From Candidatus Rokuibacteriota bacterium (lineage in GTDB: Bacteria > Methylomirabilota > Methylomirabilia > Rokubacteriales > CSP1-6), in the NCBI GenBank assembly GCA_016209385.1, contig JACQWB010000149.1:1-39024 (forward strand): DNA of 39,024 nt, read 5' to 3'. Positions 30,756 through 39,024 of the stretch are shown here, piece after piece (the first letter of the stretch is position 1; each line of letters starts with the position of its first letter). Made by a program: the position numbers and the translations under genes. The notes beneath the pieces are model-generated. The model worked only from the letters and a program-made list of their open reading frames with translations, did no database searches and was not told the origin of the DNA.

Positions 30756-31604
30756 TCAGCCCTTGACTCCACCGGCCCCGATCCCTGTCACGAGGTGGCG
30801 CTGGATGAAGCCGAAGACGAGCGCCATCGGCAGCGTGACCAGCACCGAAGCGGCCATCATCAGCCCCCAGTTCACATCGGTGGCCGACAGGAAGCGCATC
30901 AGGCCCGGGGGCAGCGTCCGGAGCGACTCGTCGGAAATCAGGAGGAGGGCGAAGAGGTACTCGTTCCAGGCGAAGATAAACGCAAAGATCCCCGTGGCGA
31001 TGATCCCGGGCATCGCCTGGGGAAGGACCACGCGCACGAAGGCGCCCCACCGGGACGCCCCGTCGATCATGGCGGCCTCCTCGTAGTCGCGCGGGATCGC
31101 GCGGAAGAAGCCCCGCAGCACCCACATGATAAAGGGCACCGCGAAGGTCATGTAGGAGAGCGTCAGGCCGGTGTGGCTGTTGGAGAGCCTGAGGCGGGCG
31201 AAGAGCATGACGAGCGGAATCGCCAGGAGCGCGCCCGGGAACATGTACGCCAGCAGCACCGAGCCTCCAAACAGCTCCTTGCCGCGGAACGAGAAGCGCG
31301 CCAGGGCGAAGGCCCCCAGCGTGCCGACGACCAGGGAGAGGACGGTGCTGAACAGGCCCACCTTCACGCTGTTGAAGAAAAGCCGCGCAAAGTCCGTGAG
31401 GGTCAGCAGATCGTTGTAGTTCCGGAGCGTCCAGGTGCGCGGGATCCACGAGGGCGGCACCTGGAAGACCTCCTGCTGCGGCTTCAGCGAGGTCACGGAC
31501 ATCCAGTAGAGCGGGAAACAGACGACACCCAGCAGGAGCAGCGCGAGGCCGTAATGCTGGAAGGCCCGGAACCGGGCGACCCATCGGCCCCTACGGGTCC
31601 TCAC
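30756..31604 (-). CDS. ABC sugar transporter permease, MalG-type
   Basis: A 282-residue inner-membrane permease of the CUT1 class with 6 hydrophobic segments. The EAA loop that contacts the ATPase is EEAAMIDGASRWGAFVRVVL. FAFIFAWNEYLFALLL and the C-terminal IQRHLVTGIGAGGVKG are typical of MalG-like proteins. The start GTG 31604 overlaps the stop of the MalF-type gene as GTGA. No ATP-binding subunit is encoded in this window, so a shared MsmK/UgpC-type ATPase elsewhere is likely. Confidence 0.92.
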   Translation of the reverse strand: MRTRRGRWVARFRAFQHYGLALLLLGVVCFPLYWMSVTSLKPQQEVFQVPPSWIPRTWTLRNYNDLLTLTDFARLFFNSVKVGLFSTVLSLVVGTLGAFALARFSFRGKELFGGSVLLAYMFPGALLAIPLVMLFARLRLSNSHTGLTLSYMTFAVPFIMWVLRGFFRAIPRDYEEAAMIDGASRWGAFVRVVLPQAMPGIIATGIFAFIFAWNEYLFALLLISDESLRTLPPGLMRFLSATDVNWGLMMAASVLVTLPMALVFGFIQRHLVTGIGAGGVKG

Positions 31605-32482
31605 GCGAACTCCTCCTTGGGAAAGAGCCGGAAGTAGAGCAGCATGACCGCTACGAGAAAGAAGAACATGACCACTGCCACCGCGGAACCGCGGCCGACC
31701 TCATAGAGACCGAAGGCTTGCTCGTAGACCAGGATCGGCAAGGTCATGGTGGCCCGGAGCGGACCTCCCCCCGTGAGGAGGAACACGACCTCGAAGTTGT
31801 TGAACATCCAGATCGTCCGGAGCAGCGCCACAACCACCAGCACGTCGCGGATCTGCGGCAGGGTGATTTCCAGGAACCGGGCACCCGCGCCCGCGCCGTC
31901 AACCCGCGCGGCCTCGTACAGCTCCTGCGGGATCACCTGCAGCCGCGCCAGCACCATCACGACGACGAACGGGAAGTATTTCCACGTCGCCACGAGGATC
32001 ACGCTCCAGAGCGCGGTGTCCGGGTGGGCCAGCCACGCAAGCGGCCGGCTGATCAGCCCGAGCTGGAGCAAGAGGTAGTTGAGCACGCCGTACAGCGCGT
32101 TGTAGAGCAGGATCCACACGAGAACGACGGAGACGATCGGCGTCATGTAGGGGAACAGGATGAGCCCGCGCGCGATCGACCGGCCTCGAAACGGCTGGTG
32201 GAGGAGCAGGGCAGCCGCCGTGCCCAGGATCAGCTGGAAGCCGACCGTGGCGCCAGCCCAGAACACGCTGTGCCAGAGGGCCTCCCAGAACTCCGGGTTA
32301 GTGAGAAGCCAGATATAGTTGCCGAGCCCGACGAACGTCCCGCTCACGTCCAGCAGGTGGCGGTTGAACAGGCTCGTGTAGATCCCGTACCCGAGGGGAT
32401 AGAGGAGGAGCGCGACAAAGAACACCAGGCTCGGGAGCAGCAGGACGGGCCCGAGGTTCCGTTCGATGAGGCGGGCGGTCAT
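31601..32482 (-). CDS. ABC sugar transporter permease, MalF-type
   Basis: A 293-residue permease with 6 hydrophobic segments. The EAA motif is ELYEAARVDGAGAGARFLEI, and ATWKYFPFVVVMVLARLQVI and PLRATMTLPILVYEQAF are typical CUT1 stretches. It follows the binding-protein gene by 51 bp and is coupled to the MalG-type gene by GTGA. Together they import a sugar or glycerol-phosphate-type solute. Confidence 0.92.
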   Translation of the reverse strand: MTARLIERNLGPVLLLPSLVFFVALLLYPLGYGIYTSLFNRHLLDVSGTFVGLGNYIWLLTNPEFWEALWHSVFWAGATVGFQLILGTAAALLLHQPFRGRSIARGLILFPYMTPIVSVVLVWILLYNALYGVLNYLLLQLGLISRPLAWLAHPDTALWSVILVATWKYFPFVVVMVLARLQVIPQELYEAARVDGAGAGARFLEITLPQIRDVLVVVALLRTIWMFNNFEVVFLLTGGGPLRATMTLPILVYEQAFGLYEVGRGSAVAVVMFFFLVAVMLLYFRLFPKEEFA

Positions 32483-32533
32483 GGCCGGGTGGGCGGCCCG
32501 CCTGGGTTCGCCGACGAGCCGCCCCGTCTCTCC

Positions 32534-33868
32534 CTACCCTCTGATGTCCCGGGTCACCTCCACCATCTGCCTGTGGGCCCACTCGACGGCCTTGCCGACT
32601 GGCTCCTTGCCGATCACGATCTTCTGGACGCAGTCGGTGAGAACGTTCTTCTCCTCGACGGCGAGGTACTTGTAGTTGAATGGGTGATGCCTCGACTCGT
32701 GGGTCGGCGAGATGGCGAAGTCGATGGGGGTGATCAGGCTCGGCACGATCTCCGGGTTCTCCTTGAGCCACTGATGCTGGCCGTAGAGGCGCTCGACGCT
32801 CTTCCGAGTGGGGACGACATGACCTGCCACCGGCGACAGAAGACGGGTGAGCTGCTCGGCCTGGAGCATGAACTTGACCAGCTCGACCGCCTCCTTCGCG
32901 CCCGCGGCGTTCCTGTAGACGTAGAACTCGTCGAAGTGGAGCGTGGTGCGGTACTGCTTGTCCCGCGGGATGTGCGCGGTCGCGCTCTTCGGGAGCAGCT
33001 GGGGAGCCTGGGCGTAGAGGTGGGAGAGGACCCGGCCCCAGTAGAAGGTGGTCGCCGTCTTCCCGGAGGTGAAGGCCGCGGAAGCTTCGCGGAAGCCGTA
33101 CTGCCCGACATCGGGCGGGGAGAACCTGGTCGCCATCTCCCCGTAGTAGGTCAGGGCCCGTCGGGTCTCGGGGGAATCGAACACGACGTTGAGCTTCTCG
33201 TCGAACAGCAGGCCTCCCGCGCTCCAGATGGTGATGAGCGCCATCAGGTGCGTGTTCCAGGTCCGTCCCGCGCTGAAGACGGCGCCGTAGGTCCCCTTCG
33301 CCGGATCGGTGAGCTTTTCTCCCACCGCCCGGTAGTCGTCCCAGGTCACCGGCGGCTTCAGCCCCTTTTCGGCCAGGAGGTCCTTCCGGTACCAGAGCAC
33401 CGGCCACTGGCCGCCATACGGGATCGCCATCTGGATGCCGCCGTACTGCCAGACCTTGAGGGCCGCCTCCTGGAAGTCTGCCCGTCCGAGGGCGTCGATG
33501 AGGGGGGCCAGATCGAGCACCAGCCCGCGCTTGACCTGCGCAGCGACGAACGAGGGGTTGCTGCCGCCGGCGACGATCTCCGGCGGGGACCCGGCCGCAA
33601 TGTCGGCGGCGAGCTTCTTGGTGATGTCGTCCCACTTGGCGTATTCGCCCTTGGCGGTGATGTCCTTGTGCTTCGCGCCGAAATCCTCGAAGACCGCGTT
33701 CCAGGCCTTGATCTGCCCGGGATCGGCCTCGGGCGTCAAGAGGCGGAGCGTCTTCGCCGCCTGCGAGCGCCGCGGCGATCCCAAACCGAAGAGCAGTCCG
33801 GCGCCAGCGCCCGCCCCCAAGCGCACAAATCGGCGACGCGTCATGAAACTCACCCGATGATTGCTCAT
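32534..33868 (-). CDS. Tat-exported family 1 extracellular solute-binding protein
   Basis: A 444-residue substrate-binding protein for the ABC permeases downstream. The N-terminus MTRRRFVRLGAGAGAGLLFG (after MSNHRVSF) fits the twin-arginine signal (T-RR-x-F), implying folded export. KTLRLLTPEADPGQIKAWNA opens the mature domain, and GGQWPVLWYRKDLLAEKGLK and TWDDYRAVGEKL are classic family 1 stretches. GGAGGAGG lies 8 bases before ATG 33868; the in-frame codon at 33892 would run through that ribosome site and is rejected. Ligand unknown. Confidence 0.92.
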   Translation of the reverse strand: MSNHRVSFMTRRRFVRLGAGAGAGLLFGLGSPRRSQAAKTLRLLTPEADPGQIKAWNAVFEDFGAKHKDITAKGEYAKWDDITKKLAADIAAGSPPEIVAGGSNPSFVAAQVKRGLVLDLAPLIDALGRADFQEAALKVWQYGGIQMAIPYGGQWPVLWYRKDLLAEKGLKPPVTWDDYRAVGEKLTDPAKGTYGAVFSAGRTWNTHLMALITIWSAGGLLFDEKLNVVFDSPETRRALTYYGEMATRFSPPDVGQYGFREASAAFTSGKTATTFYWGRVLSHLYAQAPQLLPKSATAHIPRDKQYRTTLHFDEFYVYRNAAGAKEAVELVKFMLQAEQLTRLLSPVAGHVVPTRKSVERLYGQHQWLKENPEIVPSLITPIDFAISPTHESRHHPFNYKYLAVEEKNVLTDCVQKIVIGKEPVGKAVEWAHRQMVEVTRDIRG

Positions 33869-34020
33869 GTTCGTGTCCTCCTCCTTGAGCATGCCGAAAC
33901 GATGAGGTCTGGACTCGCCCCGACCACTGCCGGAGAATCAGGTTAACACCAACCGGGCGACCCTGTCCTGAGGCTACGGGGCCTCCAACAAATTGCATGC
34001 AACTGAACGGAGAGTTCGGC

Positions 34021-34143
34021 GTGCCGGGCCAAATAACGAGCATGACGAGGACGCAGGGAGGAGCCGACCGGAGCGTACGCAGTTGTACGTGAGGATCGGC
34101 GACGACCGAGGACGAAGTAAGGCGAAGTTAGTTGGCACGGCAC
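34021..34143. repeat. Nested inverted-repeat element beside the pyk stop codon
   Basis: The ends GTGCCGGGCCAAATAAC (34021-34037) and GTTAGTTGGCACGGCAC (34127-34143) are inverted copies matching at 15 of 17 bases. Inside, GCCGA pairs with TCGGC (34053-34057 with 34096-34100), and CGTAC (34074-34078) with GTACG (34085-34089), so the whole folds as three nested stems. The right end touches the pyruvate kinase stop. The intervening sequence is purine-rich and has no good ORF. It might be a terminator for pyk, a structured RNA, or a dispersed repeat (non-autonomous element). Confidence 0.6.
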
Positions 34144-35561
34144 TAGCGGCGCTCGCCGACCCGGTGGAGCTTTAATAAGTTCGTCGTCCCCGTGACCCAC
34201 ATCGGAGCGCCCGAGATGATGACGAGCACATCGTCAGGCTTGACCGAGCCATCGCCGAGCAGCGTCGCCTCCACCTCCTCGATCATCTCGTCGGTGGTCT
34301 CGACCTTCCTGATGAGCCGGGAGGACACCCCCCAGAAGAGCGCGAGGCGCCGCTGGACCGCGACGTCGGGGGTCAGCGCGATAACGGGCACCTCGGGGCG
34401 CTCGTGAGAGATGAGGCGGGCCGTGAACCCCGACTGCGTGAAGGCCACGATCGCCCGCGCCTTGAGCGTGCGCGCGGCGTGACAGGCCGCGTCGGAGATC
34501 GCCCCCGGGAAGCCATAGACCTCCTGCCGCCGGCGGTCCACGTGTTTCAGCGGGAGCGATTGCTCGGCCCGCTCGGCGATCCGGCCCATGACCTCCACCG
34601 CCTCCACGGGATGCTGGCCGGTCGCCGTCTCGGCCGAGAGCATGATGGCGTCTGCACCGTCGAAGATCGCCGTGGCCACGTCGGAGACCTCGGCGCGCGT
34701 GGGGCGGGGATGGGTCGCCATGGATTCGAGCATCTGGGTCGCCACGATGACCGGCACCTTCGCGAGGCGTGCCCGGCGGATCACCTCTTTCTGGATGATC
34801 GGCACCTCCTCCAGCGGGACGTCCATGCCCAGGTCCCCACGCGCCACCATCACGGCGTCCACCAGGGCCAGAATCTCGGGGAGGTTGGCCACAGCCTCCC
34901 CGCGCTCGAGCTTGGCGACGACCGGGACGTCGGCGCCATGCTGGTGGAGAAACTTCCTCACCTCCTGAATGTCGGCCGCCGATCGCACGAAGGAGACCGC
35001 CACGTAGTCGACCCCGTGCTGGATCCCGAACGTGAGGTCCTGGCGGTCCTTGTCCGTCAGGCACGAGACCGGGACCGCGAGTCGTGGGAACGAGACTCCC
35101 TTGTGGTCCGACAGCGTCCCGCCCGCCACGACGCGACACCGGATCTCCTCACCCTCGACGGCGTCCACCCGGAGCTGGACCATGCCGTCCCCGAGCCAGA
35201 TCGGGTCGCCGGCCTTCAGCACGCCAACGAGCTCGGGATGGCTGATCGTGGCCCGCGCGGCAGTGCCGAGGCACGGCTCAGGCGTGAGCGTGAAGGGCTG
35301 CCCCGACGCGACGACGGCGCTCCCGCCCGCGAAGGTACCGAGGCGCACCTTCGGCCCCTGAAGGTCCTGGAGGATCGCGACGGGCTTCTTCCAGCGCCCC
35401 TCCCTTTCCCTGAGCCGCCGGATCACCTCGGCGTGCTCGGCGTGGCTGCCGTGGGAGAAGTTGAGCCGCGCGACGTCCATCCCGGCGCTCACGAGGGCGT
35501 CAAGGGTTTCCGGAGACGCGCTCGCTGGTCCGATCGTGCAGACGATCTTGGTCCGGCGCAT
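34143..35561 (-). CDS. pyk: Pyruvate kinase
   Basis: Last step of glycolysis: phosphoenolpyruvate plus ADP to pyruvate plus ATP. The protein is 472 residues, full length. TKIVCTIGPASAS, MDVARLNFSHG (K+ and ATP-binding Asn), LQDLQGPKVRLG, the catalytic Lys in VVAKLERGEAV, VARGDLGMDVPLEEVP (metal Glu/Asp) and ATQMLESMATHPRPTRAEVS are all present, with a regular C-terminal domain. It starts 8 bases after the stop of the restriction-modification fusion, on the same strand and with only a weak ribosome site, an unusual neighbour for a housekeeping gene. Confidence 0.97.
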   Translation of the reverse strand: MRRTKIVCTIGPASASPETLDALVSAGMDVARLNFSHGSHAEHAEVIRRLREREGRWKKPVAILQDLQGPKVRLGTFAGGSAVVASGQPFTLTPEPCLGTAARATISHPELVGVLKAGDPIWLGDGMVQLRVDAVEGEEIRCRVVAGGTLSDHKGVSFPRLAVPVSCLTDKDRQDLTFGIQHGVDYVAVSFVRSAADIQEVRKFLHQHGADVPVVAKLERGEAVANLPEILALVDAVMVARGDLGMDVPLEEVPIIQKEVIRRARLAKVPVIVATQMLESMATHPRPTRAEVSDVATAIFDGADAIMLSAETATGQHPVEAVEVMGRIAERAEQSLPLKHVDRRRQEVYGFPGAISDAACHAARTLKARAIVAFTQSGFTARLISHERPEVPVIALTPDVAVQRRLALFWGVSSRLIRKVETTDEMIEEVEATLLGDGSVKPDDVLVIISGAPMWVTGTTNLLKLHRVGERR

Positions 35562-35569
35562 GGACGAGC

Positions 35570-38500
35570 TCAGGGCTTGATCACCTTTGATCTGAACCGC
35601 TCGAACAGCCAGTCCAAGAAGAACTTGGCGAATTCCCGATCGTCAGTGACGCGCTTGTAGAACTTGAAGTTCGTCTCGACCATGTCCTGGAGGCGGTCGT
35701 TCACGATAAGGTCGAACGTGAGGCGAGCGTTCTCCGGCGTGTTCGTCCGCACGCTCGCCGTGAGGGATGGGTCCCCGGCGAGCTTGTCCTCGAGCTGCTG
35801 GATAAAGACCCGGTCCTCCTCGGTAAAGTCGGTCCCGAACCGCTCGTTGAGCTCCCGGATGATCTGGGAAAGCAGCTCGATCTCCTCGGGCGCCGGTCCC
35901 TGGGCCGGCTTGACTCCGATCGGCTCAACCTCTCCCTGACCGCGCTCCAGGCCGATCTTCCCCGTGTGCCGACGCTGGATGCGGTAGGACTCCATGTCCA
36001 CGTTCTGCTGGATCTCGCGCGGCAGCTCCTCTCGGCTGGCCGGCAGGTACCGGCGCAAGAGGCGCCCGAAGACGTACAGTTTCTCAAGATCCGCGTCGGT
36101 GAAGGTCAGGATCTGAGACAGGAAGGCGTAGAGCCGGACGTAGTCGGCCAGCTTACCCCGGCAGTCCGCTTGCTCGTCTTCCGTCAGCTCCACGAACCGA
36201 TCCACCACCGGCCGGAGCGCTGCATAGAGCTGGTCCTGGGTGGACCTGGGAGCGAAGTAAAGACGGGCGAAGGCATCCACCTCAACCTGGGAGAAGATGT
36301 GGAAGCCGAAGAGCTGCCGCTCGAGGTCGTAAAGGAGGTTCGGGTCGGTGGCCTCCGAAAGAAGCGTCCTCTCGTAGTACGGCTGGAAGCCTTTCTGGAT
36401 ATCGTCGGCCTCGTTGGCAAAATCCAGAACCACGGTCTCGGCCTTGTCCGGGTAGGTCCGGTTCAGCCTGGAGAGGGTCTGGACAGCGTTGACCCCGCTC
36501 AGCTTCTTGTCCACGTACATGGTGTGGAGCAGATGCTGGTCGAAGCCCGTCTGGAACTTCTCGGCGACGACCAGGAACCGGTACTCGGAACGCTCAAACG
36601 TCCCGGCGGTCTGGGCCTCGGGGAAGCCATTCATGTTCGACTCGGTGTAGTCCACTCCCCCGTCTCGCACAGTGCCCGAGAAGGCCACGAGGGCTTTGTA
36701 GGGATAGCCCTTCTCCCGGAGGTACTGGTCCAGCGCGAGCTTGTACCCCACCGCGTGGAGCCGCGAGCGGGTGACGATCATCGCCTTGGCTCTCCCCCCG
36801 ATCCGGTGGGCCACCTGCCCGTGGAAGTGCTCCACCACAATCTCGATCTTCTTCCGGATCGCGTGCTCGTGGAGGTCCACGAACGACCGGAGCAGGTAGC
36901 TAGCCTTGTCCCGGTCGTACCGGGGGTCGTCCGAGATCTTCTTCAGGAGCCGCCAGTACACCTTGTAGGTTGTGTAGTGCTCCAGGACATCGAGGATGAA
37001 CCCCTCCTCGATAGCCTGGCGCATGCTGTAGAGGCTCCAGGCCTCGAACCTCCCGTCCGTGCGCCGGGTGCCGAAGAGCTCCAGGGTTTTGGCCTTGGGG
37101 GTGGCCGTGAAGGCGAAATAGGAGACGTTGGGGAGCCGCCCCCTGGCCTTCACCTCGGCCACGATCCGATCTTCCAGGTCCTCCCCTTCCTCGCCCTCCT
37201 CCCGCTCCGCCTCGTCCAGGCTCCCCGTCGCCAGTACCTTCTTCAGGTGCTTGGCGCTCTCCCCCGTCTGCGAGGAGTGAGCCTCGTCAACGATGACTGC
37301 GAACCGCTTCTGGGGGAGGCCTCCCATCTCGTCGGCGATCACGGGGAACTTCTGGAGCGTTGTCACGATGATCGTCTTCCCCGACTCCAGGGCCTCCTTG
37401 AGCTGGCGGGAGGTCTTGTCGATGTTCTCCACCACGCCCGGCATCTGCTCGAAGGCCTGGACGGTGCGCTGGAGCTGGCGGTCGAGGACCCGCCGGTCGG
37501 TGATGACGATGATCGAGTCGAAGACCCGGCGGTCATGAGCATCGTGGAGCACCGAAAGCTGGTGGCCGAGCCAGCCGATCGAGTTCGACTTGCCGCTCCC
37601 GGCCGAGTGCTGGACAAGGTATCGCTCCCCCGGTCCGTGCTCACGGGCATGGGCGACGAGTCGCCGCACGGCATCGAGCTGGTGGTAGCGGGGGAAGATG
37701 AGGCTCCGGCGGCCTGTCGGTCTCCCCGCCTCGTCCTCTTCCTCCACCCCGTGGATGAAGTGCTGGATCAGGTTCAGGACGCTGTCTCGGGCCCAGATCC
37801 TCTCCCAGAGGTACGCCGTGGCGTAACCCGACTCCGCTGGCAGAACGGGCGGGTTCCCGGCCCCACCGAACCTGCCCTGGTTGAAAGGCAGAAAGCGCGT
37901 CCTCGTTCCTTCGAGCCGGGTCGTCACATACACGAGGTCAGGGTCAACCGCGAGATGGGCGGGAGCGGTGATCTTCATCTCGGCCTTCCTGGCGGCGGTC
38001 TTCAGGGCGCCCAGGAACTTCTCCCTGTCCTTGAAGAGGGTCCCCGGCATGCCGGCCAGCATTTTCCGGATCGCCTCTTGGAGCGCGCGCCCCTCGCCCT
38101 CCTCCCGAGCCCTGGCTTTGGGGTCCTTCTTCGAGCTCCGGGCAAGACTCCGAAACGCCGACTCTTCGTCCAGGCGGGCGATGCGCTCCTTGCTCGCCTG
38201 GAAGTTGAGCCGGAGCGGCCGCTCGACCGTGATCTTGCGGTAGCCGAAGTGGGTCGTCGGGAAGATCTTGGACACGACGACCTCTCCCTCCTTGCCGTCC
38301 TGGGTCACGAGGCGTGTGTCGCCATCCCTGAAGTCCTTGAGGATCCTCACGATGTCCCAGGCCTTCTCGGGCGGGATCTCCCGGCGCTTGTCCCCCAGGC
38401 TCCGGCGCATGGGCGCCCAGAACGACGTGGCGTCAACGAGCTGGACCTTCCACTTCCGCGCGCGCGCCTTCCGGTTGGTCAACACCCAGACGTAGGTCGC

Positions 38501-39024
38501 GATGCCGGTGTTGTAGAAGAGCTGCTCGGGCATGGCAATGAGGGCTTCGAGCCAGTCGTTCTCCAGGATACAGCGGCGGATCTCGCTTTCACCGCTCCCG
38601 GCGTCCCCCGTGAAGAGCGGCGAGCCGTTCATGATGATGGCCACCCGGGAGCCCCCGTCCCCCGGCGGTTCCATATGGGCCAGCATGTGCTGGAGGAACA
38701 GGAGCTGACCGTCGCTGATCCGGGGAAGCCCCGCCCCGAAGCGGCCGGACGGGCCCCGCTCATGCTCTTTCTCTACCGGCTCCTGATCCCGCTTCCAATC
38801 TTTGCCGTAGGGCGGGTTGGCGATCAGGTAGTCAAACCTGCGGCGCGGGTGGCGGTCGTTCGAGAGGGTGCTCCCGAACTCGATATTGTCGGCGTCGTGG
38901 CCGTATGTCCGTAGCATCATCATATCCGATTTGATGACCGCCCAGGTATCCGGATTCACCTCATGGCCGAAGAGGTGGACGTCCGCCTTGGGATTCACGA
39001 CGTGACTTGCGGGCGTCCCAACGA
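35570..39024 (-). CDS. Fused type I methyltransferase-translocase (HsdM C-part joined to HsdR without nuclease domain), 5' end beyond right edge
   Basis: One open frame of at least 1150 codons that continues past the right edge. Numbering from GTG 38998, residues 1-345 are the HsdM catalytic core and tail: VHLFGHEVNPDTWAVIKSDM, the N6-adenine methylase motif NPPYG (61-65), NGSPLFTGDAGSGESEIRR and FGYRKITVERPLRLNFQAS. From about 347 (near 37963) it becomes HsdR: HLAVDPDLVYVTTRLEG, FPRYHQLDAVRRLV, Walker A HSAGSGKS (464-471), VIVDEAHSSQTGES (DEAH), YFAFTATPKAKT and helicase C-terminal motifs. The HsdR PD-(D/E)xK nuclease that should precede this point is absent, and there is no hsdS at this end. 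It looks like a deletion that joined the two genes in frame. An assembly join is possible. Confidence 0.85.
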   Translation of the reverse strand, partial: VGTPASHVVNPKADVHLFGHEVNPDTWAVIKSDMMMLRTYGHDADNIEFGSTLSNDRHPRRRFDYLIANPPYGKDWKRDQEPVEKEHERGPSGRFGAGLPRISDGQLLFLQHMLAHMEPPGDGGSRVAIIMNGSPLFTGDAGSGESEIRRCILENDWLEALIAMPEQLFYNTGIATYVWVLTNRKARARKWKVQLVDATSFWAPMRRSLGDKRREIPPEKAWDIVRILKDFRDGDTRLVTQDGKEGEVVVSKIFPTTHFGYRKITVERPLRLNFQASKERIARLDEESAFRSLARSSKKDPKARAREEGEGRALQEAIRKMLAGMPGTLFKDREKFLGALKTAARKAEMKITAPAHLAVDPDLVYVTTRLEGTRTRFLPFNQGRFGGAGNPPVLPAESGYATAYLWERIWARDSVLNLIQHFIHGVEEEDEAGRPTGRRSLIFPRYHQLDAVRRLVAHAREHGPGERYLVQHSAGSGKSNSIGWLGHQLSVLHDAHDRRVFDSIIVITDRRVLDRQLQRTVQAFEQMPGVVENIDKTSRQLKEALESGKTIIVTTLQKFPVIADEMGGLPQKRFAVIVDEAHSSQTGESAKHLKKVLATGSLDEAEREEGEEGEDLEDRIVAEVKARGRLPNVSYFAFTATPKAKTLELFGTRRTDGRFEAWSLYSMRQAIEEGFILDVLEHYTTYKVYWRLLKKISDDPRYDRDKASYLLRSFVDLHEHAIRKKIEIVVEHFHGQVAHRIGGRAKAMIVTRSRLHAVGYKLALDQYLREKGYPYKALVAFSGTVRDGGVDYTESNMNGFPEAQTAGTFERSEYRFLVVAEKFQTGFDQHLLHTMYVDKKLSGVNAVQTLSRLNRTYPDKAETVVLDFANEADDIQKGFQPYYERTLLSEATDPNLLYDLERQLFGFHIFSQVEVDAFARLYFAPRSTQDQLYAALRPVVDRFVELTEDEQADCRGKLADYVRLYAFLSQILTFTDADLEKLYVFGRLLRRYLPASREELPREIQQNVDMESYRIQRRHTGKIGLERGQGEVEPIGVKPAQGPAPEEIELLSQIIRELNERFGTDFTEEDRVFIQQLEDKLAGDPSLTASVRTNTPENARLTFDLIVNDRLQDMVETNFKFYKRVTDDREFAKFFLDWLFERFRSKVIKP

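Noticed and set aside
1-39024. CRISPR array, tRNA or rRNA genes
   Set aside because: No regularly spaced direct repeats, cloverleaf-like segments or rRNA-like stretches were noticed; the only repeats are the palindromic elements listed.

Overview
The window is a single high-GC block from a bacterial chromosome. About 30 real genes are packed almost entirely on the minus strand, and most neighbours overlap or abut. The gene mix (SOS mutasome, AmmeMemoRadiSam-type enzyme, TRAP and sugar ABC transporters, amidohydrolase, racemase-like and DUF1116 genes, selenoproteins) suggests an uncultured soil or subsurface bacterium of the Rokubacteria/Methylomirabilota kind. That placement is inference from gene content only; no rRNA or tRNA gene is visible.

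Layout, right to left, following transcription: (i) 39.0-34.1 kb, an in-frame fusion of a type I methyltransferase (HsdM) to the motor part of HsdR without its nuclease domain, then pyruvate kinase. (ii) 33.9-27.2 kb, a sugar-type ABC transporter (Tat-exported binding protein and two permeases), an aldehyde dehydrogenase and an exported alpha/beta hydrolase. (iii) 27.1-25.4 kb, an enoyl-CoA hydratase, a decayed gene remnant and two small plus-strand membrane ORFs. (iv) 25.4-17.6 kb, a catabolic cluster: DUF1116 protein, SDR, racemase-like protein, TRAP transporter (dctPQM), PPC/DUF296 protein and CodA-like amidohydrolase. Copies of a roughly 100-bp double-palindrome repeat are scattered through it. 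(v) 17.5-16.8 kb, one plus-strand FGE-like gene. (vi) 16.8-11.0 kb, a tight operon: class I aminotransferase, a free-standing TPP-enzyme middle domain, an exported rhodanese, a UGA-containing protein disulfide oxidoreductase, a tiny UGA-containing membrane protein, a UGA-containing peroxiredoxin, a gamma-glutamylcyclotransferase and a class III aminotransferase. (vii) 10.9-6.4 kb, two radical SAM enzymes, a MazEF-type toxin-antitoxin pair, a glycolipid-binding-domain protein, a YfbR-type 5'-nucleotidase and a MaoP-like protein. (viii) 6.2-0 kb, imuA-imuB-dnaE2 followed 20 bp later by an integron-type integrase that runs off the left edge.

The most interesting result is in (vi). Three consecutive genes look broken by in-frame UGA codons, but each UGA sits where selenocysteine makes sense. 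In the oxidoreductase it replaces the first Cys of CPYC. In the peroxiredoxin it replaces the peroxidatic Cys. In the 48-residue membrane protein, reading through the UGA ends the frame exactly on the ATGA overlap with the next start codon. Each UGA is followed by a possible bacterial SECIS hairpin. With the rhodanese, this looks like a compact selenium/sulfur redox operon spanning cytosol, membrane and periplasm.

Other notable points are the integron integrase placed at the end of an SOS mutagenesis operon with no room for attI, the nuclease-less HsdM-HsdR fusion, a racemase-family protein with one of its two catalytic cysteines replaced by glycine (as in arylmalonate decarboxylase), and a repeat element that appears to have inserted in frame into the start of dctQ.
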